Shown: one piece after another, positions 57,312 through 64,000 of the stretch | How the letters are laid out: the number at the start of each line of letters is the position of its first letter | How positions within the stretch are numbered: the first letter of the stretch is position 1 | DNA from: Datnioides undecimradiatus | Taxonomy: Eukaryota > Chordata > Actinopteri > Lobotiformes > Datnioididae | Direction: 5' to 3' | Length of the DNA stretch: 64,000 nt | Assembly (NCBI GenBank): GCA_008933995.1 | Contig: WARS01000012.1 | Coordinates: forward strand, 3,100,001-3,164,000 | Notes under the pieces: generated by a model | Seen by the model: only the letters and a program-made list of their open reading frames with translations | What the model was told of the DNA's origin: nothing | Databases searched by the model: none | Program-made: the position numbers and the translations under genes

Positions 57312-60300
57312 GTTTGTGCTTTTGGTCAACGCTGGTTTAGAGAACGGCGCTTATTTTTTCACTTTAAAGTTACTTTTAAAGGTCGAAAGGGAACAATACT
57401 TTCTCACTATGTTACCGTTAGACTGGCAGTTAATGTCAACTGTCTGTGGAGAGACAGCCGGTGTTGGGGCAGGATGACGTAGGCGTGGCTACAACGTCGG
57501 CAACCAATCAGAGAGCGGTTAAGTACAAGCGTCTATCTATCCATCCATCTATCTAAAATTATTAATTTTTAACAATTTTAACGTTATGAAATATGTAATC
57601 AAGTCTTCTGCGTTTGAAAAGGACCATTTAAGTCATAATTATTATTAAGTCAGACCTACTCTGAAGTAATAATACTGAAATACTAAGGCACAGTTTTAAG
57701 AAAGGATCTGATCAGTAACTCAATGTTATTATTCACAAAAGAATTTAATATCTTATCACTTTGACTTTGTTTGCTGCCAGCCTGTCTTGTTATTTTGCTC
57801 TGATTTCGCATCTTGAAGTGTTTGTCATTCTTAACATTTCTGCTACATTTATTCTTTGGCAGAAACAGTTTCCATAAAGCACAAGTGTGGAGAGACAAGG
57901 AGAAATGGAAACATAAAAAGACTTTTATGCATTTAAATGCCTAAATTTGTCTGTACTTGTGTCTTACTTACAGATTGTGAATGCATAATGTGAAGCACTC
58001 TGCCTGAGTAGGGGTGTAGCTGTGTGGTCACAAGATCAGTTTAATGTCTTTTGGCCTGGGGAACTGTGTGAAGTTTTATTGTTCCACCCTGTTCTGTGCG
58101 TATGTGCGTGTTCATTTGTGCATAAAGTGATGAAAGGTTCGGCAAAATTACATAATTTTCTCCTCTGTCAGGCAGGAAGAGGATACGAGAAAAAACAATT
58201 AACTTTAAGGACACGCTAAAGAGGAGAAATGTATATTTATCCAAATGGGTGTGAAGACTGAGGAAGCAGGTTTGATATCAGAGATAGATGTCCTGTGTGT
58301 GAGGGAAAGAGGAAGGGAGAGGAGAGGATGTAGGGAAGGATAGAGGAAAGGAGGGTAAAGGATTGCAGCTGTGAGCTTGAATTGGTGCTTTATTCAGAGT
58401 TTGGACACACCAAAAACAGGATATGCTGAGGAGGGGTAGGGAAGAACTGCTTCAATTTACCAGTTTAAAGGGTCAGCTCACACAAACACCAAAAGCTCAT
58501 TTGTGAACAGCTTATTACAAACCAAAAAGGATGATGGAATGAAAACTGGCAGTAAAGTTTGTGAGTTTTCATTTTCACCACAAATAAAATTTCTACAGCT
58601 CTATTGCATTGAGGCACAAGCAACTAAAATGATATGCATGACTAGATACCGCTCGGGATGTTACACAATAAACTCTTTAATACTTGAAGTATGTAAAGAT
58701 ATTAACTGACCATTTTCAAAGGAAGCTACAATAGTCTATTGACTATACATATATATATGTATCTGCTTCACAGCTAAAGGGTTTATGATTTAAGTAATCA
58801 CTGTCTGTTACAGAGGCTTTGCAGCACAGAAATCAAAGCATAGAAAGAAAGCAGAGGAAACGACAAGAAAATGGATGGGGAAGTCCTGAAAGAAAGGTCA
58901 CAAAAGCTGCAGTTCAAGTGAAAATAACCTGAATACGGTGCAGCTTTCATTGTGTGAGAATGACTTTTGAATGAGCACATTGATACTGTATGAACGCACC
59001 TGCACAGTCGGAGAACAGTGGGCAGCGATGGAGATTATGTCACTCCAGCACCCACTGGAGAGGAGGATCCTGGACCACAGGATGATTGGTGTGCGTCATT
59101 TTCACAAATCAAGCCCACCATCTCGCACAAACACACACGAGCACACACTTACAGTTTGCCTGACTTGTGTGCGCACGACCACAGAAATGTCAAAAACACA
59201 GCCTGGCACATGCACACACTCACTCACCAGAGCACTCTGTGTCTTGATAACCTAACAGAAAAATCACCACGGCAACTGAACACTAATAGCACTTTGTGCC
59301 AGTCTTGTTCTCCATGTCTCACTGTTTATTTCTTGTCTATCAAGAGTCAGACAAAGCAACATTTAACCAGCCAGCACCTCCAACAGTAACAATGATAACA
59401 ACTGAATCCTATAGCGCTTTTTTAGAGAAAATTGTAAGAGAAAGCATGTTTACACAGACTCAAACTGAAGCTTGATTCTTACTGAGGCACGCTAGAATTA
59501 CTCTTAAGCTCACCAATACTGAAAAACACATTTCTTTTTTCTAAGATGACAGAATATTTTCGTAAAAACACTTACCTGTTGCTGCAGCAGGTGCCCCTGG
59601 TCGTACAGAAGGACAGAGAAAAGCCTGGAAACTGGAGGCACACAGCTCACTCACGGTCCCCATCACAACACAGTGAGTACTTCGGAGTTTGTAACGAAAC
59701 AGTATTCAAAGCTAACGGTGTCCTCTCAGCATCTCTTTGCTTTACTCCCCCTTAAGTCAGCGTCATATTTAACTACACAGAGGATCAATCAGCAGCAGGT
59801 TAAAGCTCTGGCCCTTGAAAAAGCCTGGCTTTTAGTGTTTTCCCTCCGACTGCCACCAGACTCTGACAGACTCTCAGAGAAACACTCTCCACTCTCACTC
59901 TCTCTCCTCCCCTCCTCGTGCTTATTCACACACTTGACCTCACTCCTGAATTCAGACTCACATACTCCACACTCACACCACCACACACCCCAAAACCTGC
60001 CGTTTTACATTACACGTTAACGGATCATGAAGAAAAGTGATTAAAATAAACATTCCTCACATAGAGAGGACACACAGACCATACTGCATGAAGACACACG
60101 CCCACTGCTGTGTCACTTTGAACACTTGTTAAAGTATTCTTGGAAGCGATGACAAATGTACACACACATGCACACACAACCTCGTATCCTCCTGTTTCAC
60201 ACCCACACTCACACACATCAGAGCTCAGTTTAGTTTAGTCAGAGCTGAGTAAACACATGCATACACACGCAGAGGCACATAGATTTTGTTACATATCAGT

Positions 60301-62930
60301 GGTGGAAGATCTATTGACACACTTTATGTGAGCAGAAGAAGCAATGCTGTAAAAATGCTCCTCAACAAGTGAAAGTCCTGCATTCAGTATGTATTTAAGT
60401 GTTTAAAAAGTAAGTTTTACAATCTGTCTGCCTTCACTGGAGTAGAGTATATATACACACTGTATTTACAAATGTTTGAAGGATATCCAACTCTCTAATC
60501 TAATTTAATTCCATTTTTAAACATATAGATAAACTATAAATCTTTTAAATTTTTATTTTTTTGTACATGGACACCCCAGGGCTATTGCTTTTCTACATCC
60601 TGTTGGGTGGTTTCATTTAAGAAAGAAAACATCATATGTTGTCATTAAACCACTATTGTGTGAAACAGTCTGCAATCTGTATCTATTGCTGCTAAATGAA
60701 TGTGGTGGAGATGAAAGTACAATTTTTCTGTGAAATGTTAGATAAGTAAGTACAATTCAGTACAGAACATAGGACTATTATTATAATGTACTACTCCTCT
60801 ACCTCTAAACAGCAATGCTACACTCTCAAAATACTATATACAATACTACAAAGAGTTCAGTAAAGAAGAGCAGAGGGTTTAGATAAAGGTAAAGAAAGAA
60901 ATTAATGAATTACAAAAACCAGTAAGTATCAGTGGCAGAAAAGCAAAACCTTTGCAAGTTTTGAGGACATTTAGCTCCTGTTTGTGTAGGAGTGTAATGC
61001 ACTGTGCAGCAAAAATGTCTGTCAAATGCATTACATTAGGAGCAGTCAGTAGTTTCACTTGTGGATGATGTTACGGTAACAGAACTTGTGGTACTGGTGA
61101 CATTTCAGCAGCAGCATTATATGAAACAGAGCCTCAGAAACAGAGTGGCAATAAACGCTACCCTTTGTTGTAGGGTTATAAATGGATCAAATGCACAGGA
61201 GAGAAGGAATGTTTCCTATGGCTTTAAACAGAGTTAATGTTAGAGCACATGAAACATGAATCTGAGAAGTTATTCCTGGAGCTCGGACAAAAAAATGAAA
61301 AGCGATTACAGTTTGCTGCTAACAGGGGCAGAGCGAAAAGTGGAGCTGAGTATCCAGGGTCCTCACATGAGGGGAGGACCCACAAAGATAACAGATAAAG
61401 AATCATGTCGCATGCCTATGTACAGGGTTTTGTGCTCCACCAATGACTGCTCATCACTTTGAACTTTCATTACTGACTGTTGGCACTGAAACCTCATTGA
61501 AATGTAAAAGTCAGTACAAAGGTAATAATAATGGTAGCAGCACTGATACTAAAACGTCAGTGTGTTATTGACAGTGCTAGACCTTCATTACAGAATAAAG
61601 TCCATTTAACATCTTGGGGTAAAAATATGCCAGAAATGCTAGCAGTTGTTGTTTCAGCCGTCATGCTGGAGCGGCTACTCCATAAAGATCTCTAACTATA
61701 GCTATTTATTCCCTGCATCTGCCATTAAGAGCCAGTGCTGCTATTTGGGTATGTCAGTGTGATATCACTGGCGTTTAAGTCTGTCTTTGAGTTTGATTTT
61801 ACTGTTCAGATTTTTTTTGATTTTCTCAGTTGGTCCCAAATCTTCACTTGCACCACATTTCCTCCAATCACTCCATTTCTGTTTCTCTGTCACTCATTAA
61901 ATCCTTCTCTCTCCAAAGAGCTGACATCTTTCTGTTGCACTTGACCTCACCCAGCCATAACACTTCTGATATCCAGGAATATCTTTACCATTTAAGTTAA
62001 TCAGCTCTGACGTTTTGCATCGCAATATGCAGCTTTTGTAAGATTCAAACTCACAAAATACAGCCCATTTACTGTATGTGCACATCTATGGCTGGAAACT
62101 GGACGTCACAGGCGGCAGCTGGTACTGAAAAACAGAGGAAGAGTAGGTGGTACAACGTAAGCAGCCCCAGTGGACTTTTATGTGATTAGCATATAAAATA
62201 AAGAAAAAGGGAGAGGGAGTCTGGTTCAACAGCATCAGGCTTCATCAGGCAGTAATGATGATGAATAGCATACAAATGTGCCTTTCTATATATAGATGAT
62301 ATATGCAGTTTAGTTCCTTGTGTTGCACTGCCTACTGCTGTGTATCAACTAAACCAAGTACAACACAAGCTCAAGGTACCATTAAAATAACAATCACATC
62401 AAACTGTACTCAAATTGTCAGATATACAAATGATTATAATTCTGAGTAGCCCCTCTCAGGGTGTTACTTTCACCACATTATTGGATTTTTATTACTATTT
62501 TATTAATATGCAAATAGCTAAATGTAGTCAAATATTATTATAAATGGAAATACTCAGACTCCAAAATATACCTCAGTACAGTTCTTGAGTACCATAAACA
62601 TAGTAATCAAGTGAAAATAACAGGGCAGTCAAAGCCTCCTGTTTTAGTCACAAGTAAGGTGATTAATCTTTTTGACAGGATGCATGAAATTAACATGCTG
62701 AAGGCGAGGAAACCATAATTCCTTTGAGCGATCGCTGTCATCTAATGATGTGTTTTAAGTTCTCACTATTAGCGGTGTCTGCCAGGAAGACAAAACCTTT
62801 ACTGACACCCAGGTGCTGACAAAAGTCATAAAAAGACTAAAATACAAATACAGAACTCAAGTTTCAGCACTTTCAGATGGTTTACATTATTTTTAAGACT
62901 GTTCTACCTTCCACCTGTTGGAAAAAAGGG
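57312..62930. other. Region upstream of CYTH1, no gene recognised
   Basis: The first about 200 bp should hold the CYTH1 5' UTR and promoter, which is mildly CpG-rich without a clear TATA box. A MITE-type terminal motif (TTTAAAGGGTCAGCTCAC, about 58464) stands alone. No coding exon was recognised on either strand. Confidence 0.45.
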
Positions 62931-63096
62931 TATAAAAGTAGCACCATGCTCAGATATACTTACCTTACTTTCACTTCCTCTCTCAGAGCAGCTGTCCTTG
63001 ACTCCTCTGTTAAATGTATCAGGTTGCTATGACAACCAAAAAAGTCTAGCTTGTAAAAGATCAAGAAAGTGGAATGACCATCTGGCCTCCTCATAG
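62931..63096 (+). promoter_or_regulatory. Candidate TATA promoter and first exon of a rightward gene
   Basis: TATAAAAG at 62931-62938 is followed about 30 bp later by a pyrimidine-rich likely start region, then about 130 bp to a good donor, CTCATAG|GTAAGAA (exon end 63096). An X-box-like GTTGCTATGACAAC lies inside at 63023-63036. The last ATG of the exon (at 63075) would open a short coding start running into the donor. The downstream exons would lie beyond the window, so this remains a prediction. Confidence 0.35.
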
Positions 63097-64000
63097 GTAA
63101 GAAACACAAGCATTCACGTTCTACTTCCTCAGTTTATTTTAATGTCAGATATATTGGATATATATGTGTAAACAGCTTTACATTGGTGGTATTATTTAAA
63201 GCAAATGTATTTATTATTTAAACCACACACACACATTTCATGACCTGATGATGGAAGTAGATGAAAAGGTAAGGGATCATCAAAGCTGTTGTAGTTAATC
63301 CGGATCATGAATATGTGTTCAGAGCAATCCATCCTCCTAGTTTCTTTTGTTAATGTCAGTTTTAGCTGCTACATTGGCTGAAACTGATCTGATAACAGGG
63401 GAACAGGCTGTCAGCTATGGAGCGTGGTGCGAGGAATTCAGGAGTTTGCAGACGAGGTCAAAACCAGCACAGAAACTCTAAAAGAATGATAAACATGTTC
63501 TGAATTTTCTCAGGTTTAAGGTAACAGATTTCCAGACCCCGGGCTAGCTGCCTTAATGGTTTCGATTTAACATGAGGTAACATGAGGTTTAAAAACAGTG
63601 CATATTTTAACCAGTTTACTACAAAACGATCCAGTTTGTTTGCCTTCACATTTAAACTTTTGACCCTTAGTGTACAATCGTTATCAGAGTCACAAGTTCA
63701 TCAAAGCTGAACACATTTATCAAGAAACCTCAAACAGTTTTGGGTGTTTCTTCTTCTGACACAATTCACATTCACTGCAACTCAGAGAATGACCGTGTTC
63801 CTTATTTAATCATATGTGGGTGTTAGCATGATAAAATGGATTATCCATGGTCATGGATCAATGGATTGTCCACTGACATCAGTGTAACATATTTAGTATT
63901 AGTGCATTAGTAATGCATTAGATTTTTGTTGTTTTTGTGCTTGTAGTTCATGATTACGTACTGTGTATGTTTTCCTGTGTATGTCTGTCTTTGTGATGTG
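63097..64000. other. Right edge, nothing recognised
   Basis: AT-rich sequence with a short CA run (about 63225-63235). No exon or RNA gene recognised. If the candidate exon ending at 63096 is real, this is intron. Confidence 0.4.

Noticed and set aside
1..64000. CRISPR arrays, phage genes, operons or a bacterial-type defence system
   Set aside because: The window is clearly vertebrate: spliced genes, microsatellites and Tc1 fossils. No regularly spaced repeats other than simple sequence.

Overview
The window looks like a stretch of ray-finned (probably percomorph) fish chromosome. Genes are split into short exons with GT-AG introns, the intergenic DNA is dense in (CA)n/(CT)n microsatellites, and there are fish-type Tc1 and miniature-transposon remnants. 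There is no sign of operons, CRISPR arrays or prokaryotic signals. All gene models were built by hand from splice signals, reading phase and protein-family resemblance; no search was run.

Layout from left to right: (1) 0.3-2.3 kb, minus strand: two in-phase exons of an acidic protein I do not recognise, plus a separate 53-codon exon-like ORF. (2) 3.09 kb, plus strand: a complete tRNA-Leu (UAG). (3) 4.3-5.15 kb, minus strand: a broken Tc1-family transposase whose truncated end is joined to a second copy of a 59-bp sequence found 2 kb away. (4) 5.46-7.72 kb, minus strand: THA1-type threonine aldolase, 7 exons, 428 aa, apparently intact. (5) 7.7-19.2 kb: gene-poor DNA with many microsatellites and a 0.76-kb foldback (palindromic) element. 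(6) 19.2-21.1 kb, minus strand: SOCS3, with an intron inside the coding region. (7) 23.7-39.1 kb, plus strand: PGS1, 10 exons, 541 aa, both HK motifs present. (8) 39.1-46.1 kb: non-coding. (9) 46.1-57.3 kb, minus strand: cytohesin-1, 12 exons, 399 aa, plus an alternative 3-nt microexon. (10) 57.3-64 kb: no coding sequence seen; a TATA box, candidate first exon and RFX-like X-box lie near 63 kb.

From established knowledge, the order THA1-SOCS3-PGS1-(DNAH17)-CYTH1 matches human 17q25.3. This is an ancient syntenic block with two differences: the threonine aldolase is intact here (a pseudogene, THA1P, in human), and I see no DNAH17 between PGS1 and CYTH1. The genes do not form one pathway. They cover amino-acid breakdown (THA1), cytokine-signal feedback (SOCS3), mitochondrial cardiolipin precursor synthesis (PGS1) and ARF GTPase activation at membranes (CYTH1). 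I found no clearly new multi-gene system. The best leads are the 3-nt microexon, the templated-looking transposon breakpoint, a 42-bp insertion with perfect 14-bp target duplications, and the SOCS3 gene structure.
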